Source of the DNA: Lactarius indigo
Taxonomy: Eukaryota > Basidiomycota > Agaricomycetes > Russulales > Russulaceae
DNA: 64,000 nt
Reading direction: 5' to 3'
Assembly: GCA_025766275.1 (NCBI GenBank)
Contig: JAFKAC010000002.1
Span: forward strand, 806,001-870,000
Part shown: positions 24,162 to 36,759 of the stretch, in pieces
Position numbering within the stretch: the stretch's first letter is position 1
Layout: every line of letters begins with the position of its first letter
The notes under the pieces: model-generated
Seen by the model: the letters and a program-made list of their open reading frames with translations, nothing else
Database searches by the model: none
Told to the model about the DNA's origin: nothing
Translations under genes and position numbers: made by a program

Positions 24162-27100
24162 CTACCACATTCCTACGCCCAGAGGGTCCATCTCCTCCGC
24201 GGTTGAGCCAGCCGGCACCTTCGGCGTCTCATCAACGGCGCTTGATGACGACGCCATTGATGACAATACCAGCGCGTCCCCCGGATCTGCTGTATGCACG
24301 TGTGATGTTACAGCAGCAGGCTTAACCAACAAAGGAGGAGAGCTATTAGGCAGCGCCACAGACGGGTCCACTGGCAGCGCCGCGGCCAGTCCATGCGTGG
24401 CAAATGGGTCCCCCTGCAATTGCTGGCGGCGCTCGTCAGCGCGCGCCTGTGCCCGCGCGGTGTTCCACGGGTTATCCACGAGCACCGAGGGGATACCGTC
24501 CAGCCCCCGCGGCGGCGGCGTCGACGAAACCGGCGACGGTGCCGATGCCGATAGCGACGAGACCTCCCACGGGTTGCTAGAGAACGTGCTCGGCCGTACG
24601 GCCTGCGCGACGCGCGGGGGATCGAAGCGCGAGAAGGTGGACGGGGACGTGCCGGCGCCCCAGTCCTGTAACTCCCCGGAAGCGGCAACGGCGCTTGAGC
24701 TCCGCGGGCGCGGGTCGCGCGCGGTGCCGTAAGCATCTTGTACGGCGGAGATCGCCGCGCCCGCGCCGGACGAGAGGCGGTCCCACATCGAGCGCATGCC
24801 CCCGCTCGCGGTGCCGAACAGGTCCGCCGCAGGTGCCGGGCGTACGGATCGGGGACTGGTAGCGAGTGGGCTTGGGACTCGCGCGGGTGCCGGTGATGGC
24901 GTTGGGGCGGGCGATGAGGAGAGCACCGGAGGTGGGGTGGCAGTTCCTCGAGAGGGTGGTCCTGATGGAGATAGCGAGATACCCACATCTGGGAGCGCGG
25001 GGTCCTCGTCGAGGCTCTCAACGATGCTCGATGTGAATGCCGGTAGGGGCGCGGGTACCGCAGTGTAACGCCCGTTCATCTCCTCGTCGCTGCGGCCATA
25101 GAGCTCGTTCCAGAAACGCACGTCTTTCGGGTTTGGGAAGAGCACGCCCTGGTCGGCATTCGGCGCGCGACTTGTGGGGTCGTCCAGCGCGGGGTTGTAG
25201 TCCGGGTTGATGTACGTCTCGGCTTGTGGTTCCGAATTTATGGAGTCCCAGACGGACACGGTGCCCGTTGCGCCTTCACGGCGCTCACGTTCCGAATTGA
25301 AGAGGAACGTGCCGAATTGGCAGGAATAGAGGTGCGTGTGCAGGTCGCGAAGGAGGAGCTCGTTGAACTCGAAGCGCGCAGGGAACTGTCGTTGGATGTT
25401 GTGCACGGCCTCCAGGAACTGATGGAACACGGGACTCGTCTCCTTGATATGATGGTTCCCTACAAACCGATTTTGCACGCTCGCGAACAAGGCCTGCGCG
25501 ACGTCCGCGCCGCCGCCACCGTCCACCGGCGGCGCCAAGAAGAACTTCTCGCTCGAAAGGTGTCCGCATCGGTCCAAAAACCGATGACCAAAGCTCAAGA
25601 AATCCTTCTCTATTAACACCTGGAAGCCGCGAGTCGTGCGGTAATAAGGATCCAGACAAAGCTGCGAGACTGCGGAGAGCTGTGACGTGCGGTCCCACCC
25701 ATCCGAGCAATGGATAAGCACGTGTGAATGGTTGACGTGGACATTCCGAACGATGATCAGCGTGCCCTCCAAAATCGCGACCTGATGCCGCAGCCAGCCA
25801 GACCGCCGCAGCGCCTGACGGTCAACAGGAAGCACAGCGGCGCTCGTCCCCGGGAGGTCGCCCGAAACGCTCGCAGCAAGCGCCTCAGACTCGCCGAGCG
25901 CGTCTATCACTTTATTGAGCGAGTCACGCATCGTGTGGATATTGTCGATCCCGAGATAGGCCTTCTTGCAGTCCTTGTAGTGGTCCATGTTCTCCGTGCC
26001 GGCACCTTTGGCGGTGTTGGCAACGGCATTGGTCGTCGGTCGCGCATCTATGATGAGATTGGTGGCGGTCGCGCCGAATACGGGCTGTGAGACGCGGGAC
26101 TCGGGTGCTCGGTGCGAACTAAATATCGCCTCGACGAATTTCTCGTCTTGTATTGATCGCGCATTGGTGAGGCCCACCATCGGCTGACTTGATCGGGTGA
26201 TGCTCCCCTATGTGCGAACCTATCAGAGGACCAAAAACGAATGAGATTAGGAGGCTCACAAAGTTGGCCCAGTGCAGGTACGTAAGCGCCGGTACGCGGC
26301 ACTTGCTACGGTACTTTGCGCCATATTGCAATGTAGAGTCGCTGATTTTGGTGGGAACGACTAGACGCGACGGGTACGTGGGACAAAACTAGAATGTAAG
26401 AGACGCACTAGCGTTACAGATAAATATCATAGGTCACACGGAAAGGGGTGAACGTACGGTGTAGTCCTTGTTGATATCGGTGAAGCGCCACGCCTTGGAG
26501 CGTGTGCCGACGCCCATACGGCCAAACTCTTCGCGCGGAGAATACAGAGTCCACCCGTTCGAGGCAGTCAGAGGGGGGGAGGGAGTGTAATTGAAAGCGT
26601 ATAGCTGTGTCACAGAGTCTACGTATGCAAGTAGCTAGTAAGCGCTTGACACGGGCAGACAGGAGCTGGTATACACACCTGCGACAGTCAATTCCTTTAC
26701 GGTTTCGAACACATCAGTAGCTTCGGCGTCCTGCTCGAATGATAATGAAAAGGTTTCGAAGGTGCGACACCGGAAGGAGATGGGACACTGTCCGCTCAGG
26801 GTCTGAGGTAGACGATTGACGTGATTGATCAATGGGTACGCAACCTGGTCAGGGATCGTACTATCGTGTCAGAGAAATTGTAGGTGGTACGTGGGGATTG
26901 TCAACTCGCCCACATCTCGGATTGGGTGTCGTCATCGTAAGAAAAGATGAGATGGTGAGCCGTGAGATGGAGCGTCCCTGGCAGGGTTCTGCCAGACTTG
27001 CTGCACAACACGTTCGAGACCTTTCAGGGCACAGGTCAGGGTCGTTCTGTGCTATTTAGGCCGCACAGCGAAGTACCTTGGGTATTCGAATGGCGTCCAT
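24162..27100 (-). CDS. YMR1: Myotubularin-type phosphoinositide 3-phosphatase
   Basis: Six exons: 27077-27100, 26910-27020, 26679-26844, 26458-26618, 26260-26388 and 24162-26207. Together they total 2637 nt, a closed frame of 878 residues. The enzyme removes the 3-phosphate of PI3P (and PI(3,5)P2) on endosomal and vacuolar membranes. The N-terminus (MDAIRIPK, GTLHLTAHHLIFSY) is the PH-GRAM domain. The catalytic CX5R loop reads HCSDGWDRTSQL in the last exon, which also has the family segments YLHW and SQPMVGLTNARS just before and across the exon 5/6 join. The C-terminal 300 residues are Ser/Pro/Ala-rich and look disordered. Intron 2 appears to use a GC donor (TGG|GCGAGT), because reading on meets a stop and the GC...AG splice restores the conserved EMW-VAYPLINHVNRLP join. 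No transmembrane segment is seen. Confidence 0.92.
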
Positions 27101-28254
27101 CGCACGAGCCGAAGAAGTAACACGACGGCGGACTGCCCGTCTTCGTAGTGTTAGGCGTTGTTTGTGTCTATGTGTCCTCTGCCCTTGCTGGGGCGCTGAT
27201 GCGTTGGTGCTTTCCAACTGTGGAGACACGGAGGCAGAGAAGCACATGATAATCGATAAGTGCAAGGTCGACAGCTAGAGAGGTAGATTACTTGTGTTTG
27301 CATGTGCTCGCACGCCCGTACGACCCACGTTTGGACCTTCACTCGGACCCTCCAACTGTGGATTTTACAGCGTATTCCCCTTGTCGTATGACACGGACGA
27401 GGCGCCCGCTTATTTGCTCTCTCGGGAAACATGCTGAGCGCACCAGGATCAAACTCATAGAGATGCGGTTACGGTCGCGAGGCTCGATTACCTGAGTTTT
27501 TGCTCTCAGGTCAATGTATGAACCTTGCTGGTCACTAACGAGGTACATAGAGGCATTTCTTGCGTAGATGCAGTCGCTTTTTCAAGAGCTCCAGTACTCT
27601 TTGTGACCAACTTCCTGCTACGTCTGCACTTGGAAATTGCGATGGTGATGGGAGCATCGACCTCGCGGCACACCCCGTCGTTCAGTACAGTAACGTTCAG
27701 TCCATACAGTAAGTTACGACAAATACAAGCGCCCGTGCCTTGGGCTGTGTTTGCACACGCCAAAGTGCGGGGCCCAAGCGGGGGGCCATCGCAGCTGCAT
27801 ATTCGAAGGTATTACAATAACTTGAGAATTGTTCCGCTTGGATGATAGTCGTATCCCCTCCCCGCATGCTGGAATGTCGTATCTCAAACACAGTCCAGTA
27901 TCCAGCGGTATTACAGTGCTGAGATCTGAGACGCGGCAAAGTTTTTGATGGGCAATTACGTAGAAACTGGAAACGTAATTTATAGTTGAGCGCCTCTGCG
28001 CTGGTCTCCGTATGCCGCTCTCAAATTGACGACCCCCTGCGCCAGGAAGATATATGGCGGAAACTACGTGTCTCTGTTTGACCACGTACAGCATGCCGGA
28101 AAAGAAGAGTACCAGACGTACCAGGCGCTCAGTCATCCGGAGTCATACCAGTAGTAAGTCCGATCTACAGTGACTGCCATAAGCTCTTTCCCTGACCACG
28201 TCAAACATCCTTCCTTTGTCGTCAAGAAATTTCCAAATACTTTCCTCTCACAAC
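27101..28254. other. Intergenic, no gene recognised
   Basis: Divergent spacer between YMR1 and the F-box gene; it must hold both promoters. Short frames here show no recognisable family. Confidence 0.4.
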
Positions 28255-29704
28255 GATAAATACCCTCCCAGACGAAGTCTTTCTTGAGATATTTGATCAG
28301 TATCGATCGGTCAAGACGTGGAGCCGGCCGGGTTCGCAAGGATGGTGGTACACTCTCGTTCATATATGCCGGAGATGGCGACGACTCGTGTTCGCATCGT
28401 CCATCAGATTAAACCTCCAGCTCCGCTGCACGTTCGGGACGCCGGTGAACGACATGATACGCCACTCGCCCCCATTTCCGCTCGTCTTGGACTATGGACC
28501 CCACATTCTCAAGAAGTGGACCGCGGAGGACGAATTGGGGTTCCTACTTGCTTCGCAGCATTTACCACGGGTTAGCGAAATCGTACTCAGCGCGCCGGGA
28601 TTGACGCTTGCTAAGTTGACCACGGGTATGACCGAGGTGGCCCCAAGACTTGAGACCCTCAGCCTTCACTCTCAGACTTCAGAGATCGTTCTCCCAAAGC
28701 GATTTCTCGAGGGCGGTGCCCCTCAGCTATGTCATCTGATACTCACCGGTGCTGCCTTGTCGCCGTTGCAACCATTGCTATCGTCTGCAACGTCTCTTGT
28801 GTCGCTTGTCCTCGAACGCATCCCGAGCTCTGCATATTTCTCACCTGACAGTCTCGTCGCTCAATTAAGGACGATGCCCTCCCTTCAAGTACTATCCATA
28901 AGTTTCCTCTCCACGGTTCCTCGCCCAGGTTTCAGGGGCGAACGTCTTCTTCCTCGGGCCCAAATGGCGCGCATAGAGCTACCTGGGCTCACACAGCTGA
29001 TCTACCGAGGCGTCTCCGCATACATCGAGGCTCTGCTCTCACGAATACTCTTACCTCGCATAGAGGACGTCGACATCGCCCTATTCAACCAACTCACTCT
29101 AGACATCCCACGCACCTGCGAGTTCGTCCGCGAACTCGACTCCCTCCGGCCCACCCGTGCCCGCATCGACTTTGCCGAGACCTCCGCGCACGTCCTCGTT
29201 TCCGCCCCGCAGTCCACCACATCGTCCCCAGACGTATTCCTCAGCATTTCTTGCACACGTCTCGACTTCCAAGTCTCCACGACGGCCCAGCTCTGCGCCG
29301 GGCTGTCCGCGACGCTCCTGCCGGTCGAGGAACTCGTGCTCGGGTTCCATCAGGGCGGCACGCTGCCGGAGGAGGTCGACCCAGCACTGTGGCGGGGGCT
29401 CTTGGCGCCATTTGGTCGCGTCGGCACGCTGCGGGTGCACGTCGCGCTCGCTACTGACGTCGAGTGCGCGCTGAGGTTAGGCCCGGCGGATCAGCTGCTG
29501 CTCCCTGAGCTAAAGGAACTCGTGCTGTTGCATGGCAGCGACGAAAACACGCTCAAGTCTGCGTCTGCTACGTTCAGCGCGTTCGTCGATGAGCGGGACG
29601 GTGTTGGTCGTCCCGTAAAGATTCACTCTCAAGACCTAAGTAGATTAGTGGAAAGTGAAACTGGTGAGCCCATACTTACCGAACGGCAGAAGAAGTTGTA
29701 CTGA
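28255..29704 (+). CDS. F-box/leucine-rich-repeat-like protein
   Basis: One long frame carries an F-box at its start (INTLPDEVFLEIFDQYR, then WYTLVHICRRWRRLVFAS, about 28256-28400), followed by about 430 residues of Leu-rich irregular repeats (LETLSLHS, LCHLILTGAAL, LVSLVLERIPSS, LQVLSISFLS, ELVLGFHQGG). This is the layout of the large Agaricomycete F-box families, which act as substrate adaptors in SCF ubiquitin ligases. The stop is at 29702. The true start is not certain: the frame stays open upstream of the F-box without a nearby ATG, so a short first exon probably lies between about 28130 and 28250. The substrate is unknown. Confidence 0.75.
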
Positions 29705-29959
29705 TCAGCGCGTCCAGCGAAGGCCGTCTCATCTCGGAGAAGACTTCAGAAGTCGTAAAAAAGTTACTTTCTATTGTCTGAGTCAGCCGTGGAGAGATAT
29801 CATTTTCCAATTCACGTAGTTTTTTTTCTCGATGCTCCATCCAGAATATTGTTAAGAAGAATCCCCATCCAGAGCACTGTGCCATAAATTTCGACTCCCC
29901 ATGTCATCGCACTCGGGGAAAGGCAGTACCATAGCCCTCATATTGGTATCATATCGACA

Positions 29960-30095
29960 CATCAGGAAAAACCTACTTTGCTAATTTGAGATAATTTCCA
30001 TATTGAGCAAGAATTATTGACATCTTAGTGACAGCTAGCGTTCGCCAGTCTTAATTATCTCAAATTATCTCAAATTAGCAAAGTTTTTCCTGATG
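29960..30095. mobile_element. Short MITE-like palindrome (136 bp)
   Basis: Terminal inverted repeats CATCAGGAAAAAC...GTTTTTCCTGATG extend inward through TTTGCTAATTTGAGATAATT and its complement, with an extra CAAATTATCT repeat on the right arm. No coding capacity and no certain target duplication. Confidence 0.6.
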
Positions 30096-30253
30096 CACTT
30101 GGAGAACGTAAATGCAAATATGTGTCAACGGCCACGACTTTAGCCTTCACTCTCAGTGGCCTGCACCAACGACGCCGCTGCTGCCGAACGTGGTAGGATA
30201 TTGCACCGGAATGGCTTCACATACCTACGATAGATTCCACATTAGCTTTTTGC

Positions 30254-32206
30254 TTATTCAAATGCCGAGGCAACGCACGATATAGCGCCCGATGTGTATG
30301 CCTCCTCGGGCGGCCCGTCCTCGGTTGGGGTAATATCAAAGGCAGCCAATATTCCCACAATATTCAACCAGATGCTTGTGCGCGCGAGGACGCGACCTGG
30401 GCATTGTCGTGCTCCGAAACCGAACACTTGATTTGGGAAAGCTGGGGCATCTGGGGAAAGCCAGCGCTCGGGATGGAACCGGTCTGGCTCCGCGAAGACA
30501 GTTGGATCGTGCATCATTCCCCTAGGAATCGTTGTGGGTTGATCCACGAGAAAAGGGCGGGCTTTGGGAGAGGCGTACCACACGTTTGGAATGATCGTCG
30601 AGCCTGCAGGAATGTAATAGCCTTCGTAGACGTCACTTACTATGACCTTGCGTGGTCCGCCTGTCAGATTCAGTTGCTATCACCACAAATGTCGTGACAT
30701 GTTATAACATACCTAAAGGAGTGACCGGATGCCAGCGTGAAACCTCTTTGAGCACTGCTTGCACATATGGAAGCGCGTCTTGATCTGAGAAATCCGGAAG
30801 GCGTGAATTTCCGACGACTTGATCGATCTCAGCTTGCGCTCTCCGTTGGACTTCTGGGTATAGTATCATTGCGAGGATGAATGTCTGCAGTGCAGAGACG
30901 GTCTACGGAGGGCTTCAGCTAACCATAGAGCGACGTATTTGAGTGCCCAACTTGAACTCACAGTGTCAGCGCCACCCAAATACATCGAAGCAGGGATAGC
31001 CCTAGCAACCCACAGATCTTCCTCAGTTGGATCCTCATCGAGCTTTGAGATGAGTTTTGCGGCGACGGAGGGAGCGGCAGTCCCGGCGGCCTAAATGAAC
31101 CCATCATCAATATGATGAATAAAGAGGTACCTTCAATTCTCACAAGTTCGCCCTTGACTTTATCGTATGTGGTCTTCACAGCGCCAACAACTATAGGGTA
31201 CCATTCGCGTGCATACCGCTTGTACCGAGCTCCTGGAAACCAGCTTGGCATGTTAATCACTGCAACCATTATCAGATCCCGGATTCTTTCCAGATATCAC
31301 GGCAGTAAGTACACCAGGGGATTAAATTAAGGAGCATGGCTTCCTTGGTTGTGCAGGCTACGGCAGCGCGCAGAACATTTTCTGCGTTTGCCACATATGG
31401 GTCATTCTCTGGGAGCACATCGATCCCATATGCAATCGACATGATGACTTGTCCAGCCATACTTTCTCCTGAAATCAAATATATATATTCGACGCAACCA
31501 GGGTACTCACTGCCTGAGGTGCTGTGCGAAATGTTCTGGGGATGAAAGCAGGTTGCGAAGAAGACGGTGGACGGCTTGTTGCTCGAGCGGTTGGTACGCC
31601 TCGAGTTCAGCGGGACTCAAGTAGGCCTGGAATTCGCGACGCGAGTGACGCCACGCGGACCCGTATTGTGCAAGGCCAAGATGGTAGTCCATTCCAGCAC
31701 TTGAGGTACAGTAAGTTAGCATCAGAATATAACGGGGTGTAGTGACCCATAAGACCTGGACATACAGCTCTTGCAATACGACCAGATGTGGTCTTATAAG
31801 CACATTAGATTGGTCAATAATAGAACAACTTCCACATCGCCCGTCTCACCTATCAGAATAGATAGAGGAACGTTTCTCAAGTAATTCATTTGCAGCTTTT
31901 ATCGAGTTGAGGATGACGATATGCGATCCCATTACATCGACATGGATAACGTCAGACCCTGACGAAGGCCAATCAGCAGGGACAAGGAGAGTGCACATGT
32001 CTCCCACCTAACGTTTCAGACCACTTCTTGTATGTGAGCCATTCCTCTTGCGATGGCATGCTGAAGAGATTTCCAACGACCGGCAGACGCCTGGGTCCTG
32101 GTGGATAGGGTAGGTGGCGCTTGCTGGCGCGCAATACGAGTAATGCCAAGCCACTGAAACCCGCCACGACGGCAAGGAGAAAGTCATATCGAGCAAGGTC
32201 GAGCAT
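30254..32206 (-). CDS. Cytochrome P450 monooxygenase, copy A
   Basis: Multi-exon microsomal P450. The start at [13 protein letters not shown] (32206; an in-frame Met also lies 10 codons upstream) gives an N-terminal membrane anchor followed by the Pro-rich hinge [14 protein letters not shown]. Other visible parts are [19 protein letters not shown] (after intron 1), [15 protein letters not shown] (B'-C helix), [16 protein letters not shown], the I-helix stretch GGADT spanning an intron, [13 protein letters not shown] (ExxR), PERW and the haem loop [11 protein letters not shown] with its ligand Cys (about 30390-30425). The stop at 30254 follows [10 protein letters not shown]. Introns are numerous (about ten) and about 50 bp, and I did not resolve each one. 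No disabling change was noticed. Substrate unknown. It is a close paralogue of the genes at 36760 and 40228. Confidence 0.8.
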
Positions 32207-33199
32207 CTCGAGAGGTGCGGAGCAAACAGGGCGCATTAGGCACTTTCTTTTATCGTGCAGCGACCCTCCAGATCATCAGATATGGCCGATGTAGGATCAT
32301 GGGAACTCGAGCGGCAGGCAAGCGGCACCCTCGCGATCTTCACAGTTGCCAATGCCTATGAGTTCACAGATTACAGTCGTCGCGTGGGAAATACATAACG
32401 CGTTGGACAGCAGTTCCCTCGGTAGGGTCAGAAGAGCTCACTCAATTTGACAGAACCTTGTTACTCGTAAGTCTGGGTCTGCTGAGCTGCGGCAGTGGAA
32501 CAAACTTGACTGGAAGTGGCAGTGGACGAAGAAGTTGCCGGCCCGGTCCGGTAATCACACCGACGGCCGACGTTCATGGGAACGTATACGCTAAGGCGCT
32601 AGCGGTGGGTGGCGGGCTAAGACTCTCGGACTCAGACTCCCATCCCGTTCATATCGCCGCCAACGAAGGTCGGGGTAGCTAGCGAGTTACACAAACCATA
32701 GGCACAAAACCTGACCGGCCTGACCGAGAAATCATGAGGGGTTGCGTCCTCTTATTGTGATGTGGGACCCCGTCTCACGTATCCACGTTTCATTCGCTTC
32801 TCTCGGCGCTCTTGTCATTGAATTCGTGGGTCGTATCTCAATTCTCAAACCTGATGGATGCAACGCTGTCACGACGATGGGGTTGTTTCTTTATGGAGCA
32901 GGCACGTACACGCGGCCAGTAATCAATACCGATTGCAGACTCCGATCCTGGGAAGAAGCTGTGCGCCTGTGGTCCATGCTACCTGTCTCATCACCAGTGA
33001 TTGTCACGGGAACAATATCCACGGCGATGATAGGCGTTTTTCATGGCATCTCAGCCACCAGCGTCTTTGATCTCGTTTGCGCTCACAATCATAAAAATCG
33101 GATTATAAAGTCCTCCCTGTCTGTGGCGCTCGGACACACTATCCCCACCACACTGTGGCACCCCTCTTCTCCGTCCACTTCTTGGTATCTACAAAACCA
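32207..33199. other. Intergenic, no gene recognised
   Basis: Shared upstream region of P450 copy A (minus) and the membrane-protein gene starting at 33200 (plus). An open frame at 32742-33203 has no recognisable domain and I do not call it a gene. Confidence 0.4.
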
Positions 33200-34977
33200 A
33201 TGACTGATTCGCCAACCGCTTCCCCGGAAGTCATCAGAGTGTAAGTTCGGTGACACTGCAGAATGCTGGTTTACCTGATTGTCCCCTGTTCATCTCGCAG
33301 AGCTGCTCCTCTTGTGCGCTTGACTTCGCCCAGTTTTACATGGAAGTGTTATCCTCAACAATCTGTATAGCTCTTCGGCCGTCTATTCAACTGGACACTC
33401 TACGGCGTTCTCTGCGTCCAAATTTGTACGAGGCCTCTCCCTCGAAACCTCGGCTGATTTCACTCAGCCACGTTCAGACGTATATAGCTACAATTTTCCA
33501 GAAGACCCGCGACCTTTAAAATTTCTAGGTTAGTCTTCGATGTTACTCAGGAGCACTATGGCGTCAAGACATACTCTGAACAGCTTACTTCATTTTCCTG
33601 TTGGAGACTGTTCAAACTGCGCTGACAGGCGCCGATATCTACTATTGGTTTGTTGCTGGATTTGGCGATGTGGAGCGCTTCGGGAAATCCCATTTCTCCC
33701 CCATAGACATTCCCATCATGACTGCAGTTGCTTCTCTCACCGTGCAAGGATACTTCTGTCATCGGATTTGGATACTAACAAATAGGCGGTCGTGGATCTG
33801 TTGGATTATCGCTGTCGTATGTATTCATCCCTTACCCTCCCCGCATTCGCCGGGCTCTGATGTTTGCCTGAATACAGACCGCGGTTACTCAAGCAGCCGC
33901 AGAGATGTGGCTGAGTATCGCAGTCAGTACCGTACACACTTTACCGACACGCCTTTCTTAGGCAGCATTTAGGCCCTCATGGTTGAGAAATATGTGGTTT
34001 CCAAGACGGCTTTATATGTACACACACTCGTTTCGGTCCATGCCTCCATCCCACCTCATGCATTGCTGTGTTAGTTATGGTCTATATCAAGTGCTGTGGC
34101 GGACATTCTGATTGCGGTGGCAATGACGTTGCTGGTACAGGATTATCTTATTGGGTCCTTACCTACACTGACCGAAATCCTGATCTTTCTGCATAGCTAA
34201 GAAGGGCAAGCAGCAAGTTCTCCAACTTCGTATTGGTTCGCGTGATAAGACTTACTGTTGAGACAAATACACTCACTGGTACCTGTTTCTCGGAACACCT
34301 CACACGGATGGGCATCTAACTTCTTATTAAGCCAGCGTCGCTCTCGTGGCCCTTGTGCTTTATGTCGCCTTCCCCGTAAGTCCGATCGAGATATGTCACG
34401 ATTCATCTTTTGACCCGATCGCCTTGTCTACAGAACGAGCTATACTACGCATACGCGTACGTTCTTCAATCCGTTTCTGTGCAGCTTTCCGACTAATGTG
34501 AACAGAGTTAATATTCTCGGGAAACTGTGAGAGATACATTATACACCATGTAGGAGCCAAAGTGCTGATAGATGTGTCAGGTACTCCAACACGCTCTTAG
34601 TGAGCCTCAATAATCGCATCTACTTCCGTGAACACAAACCACCTGGACATGGTGATAGCTCTTTCCTCACGGTCACCGACGGGATTTGCCCCGCCGCGCC
34701 ATCACCGCCCCGTTTCGCAGTACTTGGACCACAGCTACGAACACCAACGGGTGACAGTTCCCAGCTCTCCACCATTTCTCAGCCCGCGGAGGTAGATAGG
34801 GGCAAAGGCGACTCGGACGATACCAGCACCAACTGGTCTCCGGTAGGAAGGACTTCCCGTTACCGCTGTTATCATATGCCAACCTTTTTCAACGGTTCGG
34901 CTCTGCAGGAATGCGGATCGGTCCTGCCGCTACCAGAAAACGCGGGCACGATTACCAGCCAGGACACCTCGGTCTAG
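33200..34977 (+). CDS. DUF6534-type multi-span membrane protein
   Basis: Multi-exon gene starting MTDSPTASPEVIRV. Recognisable pieces, in order: RLFNWTLYGVLCVQ (about 33380), YSYNFPEDPRPLKFL-like (about 33480), ETVQTALTGADIYYWFVAGFGD (33602), SPIDIPIMTAVASLTVQGYF (33697), SSAVADILIAVAMTLLL (about 34085), RLTVETNTLT (about 34245), SVALVALVLYVAFP (about 34335), NELYYA (about 34437) and YSNTLLVSLNNRIYF (about 34580). The tail runs to a stop at 34975. These are successive hydrophobic helices of a fungal integral-membrane family common in Agaricomycetes, of unknown role. Introns have GT...AG borders. Some stretches (33300-33370, 33960-34080) are hard to place, so partial decay is possible. It lies between two P450 copies. 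Confidence 0.6.
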
Positions 34978-35814
34978 GTGTGCGGCATGCGACACTCCGT
35001 GATACCAGCACATTTCATTCTCTCTATTTATTTTACTCGATAACTATTCCATCTTATTGTCAAGGTGTATTCTTAGAACAAACGCGAACGCGCCGAGCCC
35101 GTCACGAGGGGGGGCATCAACATACTGACTACATTTTTCCTCTCGATATCTATCGCCCTCGATTTCGGCCTTTGTGCCGCCTCTTTTATCCCCACCTGAC
35201 TCATTAATATGTGTTCATATCTTACTTTTTAATACTTTGATATCCTTTCTTGACAACGCGTTCATAAACGCGTCTAGTATGGTCATACTGATGTAATTTT
35301 GTGATTTCTGCCAATTTCGCTCGTCTCCGTCTCAGGCCTCACCTCCATTATCACTACATTCTATCACCCCTCCCTTGCCATTACTTTACCTCAAGGACCG
35401 GGTATGATTTACGTGTATTTTTTGATTGGATAGCCCTAGTCCCTGCCTGTGTGCCGTCATACGCAGACGTTCGTCAATAGATCGCACCTTGCCGGAGCCC
35501 ACACAGCCGGAACTGACAGCGCTGATCATCCACGCCACGAGCATTCCTGGCCGGCTATGATGACGACACGGGCGACCCTGATAACGACCATGGCGGTGCA
35601 GCCGCCAAATTACTTACGATGTGACGTTATCTAGGATATTGATCATAACATCGGTGTTTCAGACTGGCGTTCTGGCCAGTGGGTCGATGGCTTCGGTCAT
35701 GCAATTATTTCCTGTACAGTGGATACCTCACAACAAATGAGGGAAAATTAGCTGACAGTGCGACATTGTAGCTAGGAAAGGTACGATTGGGAAATATTGG
35801 ATGATATAACATAC

Positions 35815-36056
35815 ACCCCGTGGGAGCCAAAGTGCTGACAGATGTGTCAGGCATTTCAATACACTCTTAGTGAGTCTCGACAATCGCATTTACCTCATGA
35901 ACACAACCACCCGGACATGGCTATGGCGCTTACAGCCGCCTCACTCTCATCGCCCTGTTTCGCTGTCAGAATTGCTGTACCTGGGCTGCAGTCGTGAACA
36001 TCAGCAGGTGGCAGTTTTTCAGCTCGCACCTTGCCCGGACGGTGGAAGTAGATAAG
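35815..36056 (+). pseudogene. Partial duplicate of the DUF6534 gene 3' end
   Basis: The GGAGCCAAAGTGCTGA intron end and the exon with NTLLVSLDNRIYL repeat the sequence at about 34553-34620 of the neighbouring gene. The copy then diverges, with a shortened tail (stop at 36053). No upstream helices are found, so this is a truncated copy. Confidence 0.65.
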
Positions 36057-36759
36057 TCAGAATGAGAGACACCACTAATATATATCCGGTAGGTGGAATT
36101 TCCCGTTACAGGCGCCATCGCATACCAACGCTCCTGAACGGCTCAGGTATGCAGGAAGTCACAATGCAGGTCACGGTCTACTATTAGGCCTATTCCACCA
36201 CTACCGGCGGCATGGCGGGCCGGCTATCGGCCAGGACAAGTGCCGCGTGCGATACTCCGAGATGCCAGTACGTTTCTCCTTGCGTTTCTCTCTCGCACAT
36301 TTGAATTTTTGCCTCGGCCAATATTCTGTCTTATCTTCGTTGTTGTAAACGTGCATTCTCGGAACATGCGCAAGCGCGCCGATGTCACTAGGGAACGCAC
36401 CAGCATACCAACGACGTTTGTTTTTGTCTCGACTACTCAAGCGACTACTTATAATTTCGGAAAACTGAAAACATGGAAACCCCAAAACTGCAACCAGCGT
36501 TGATTCTGGGTACACCACGTAAAACATGTATCTATCGACTAGTAATAGACTATGCTAGTCAGTAGTTTCTTGGTTTCCGCACTTTTCTGATATTTCCTAG
36601 TTTCCCTTGTTTGTCTTTCGTCCTTCCACTAGGTTTCTGGGAAAAGGGACCACGACCTCACCCTTCAATCTCCGTGGCCCGCACTAACGATGCAGCTGCT
36701 GCCGAACGCGGTAGGATGTTGCACCGGAATGGCTTCACATACCTACAATACACTCTACA

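Noticed and set aside
24397..26187. Plus-strand frames opposite the myotubularin gene
   Set aside because: Antisense shadows of the GC-rich last exon.
32742..33203. 153-residue frame with hydrophobic stretches
   Set aside because: Could suggest a membrane protein, but it has no family resemblance and overlaps the upstream region of the next gene.
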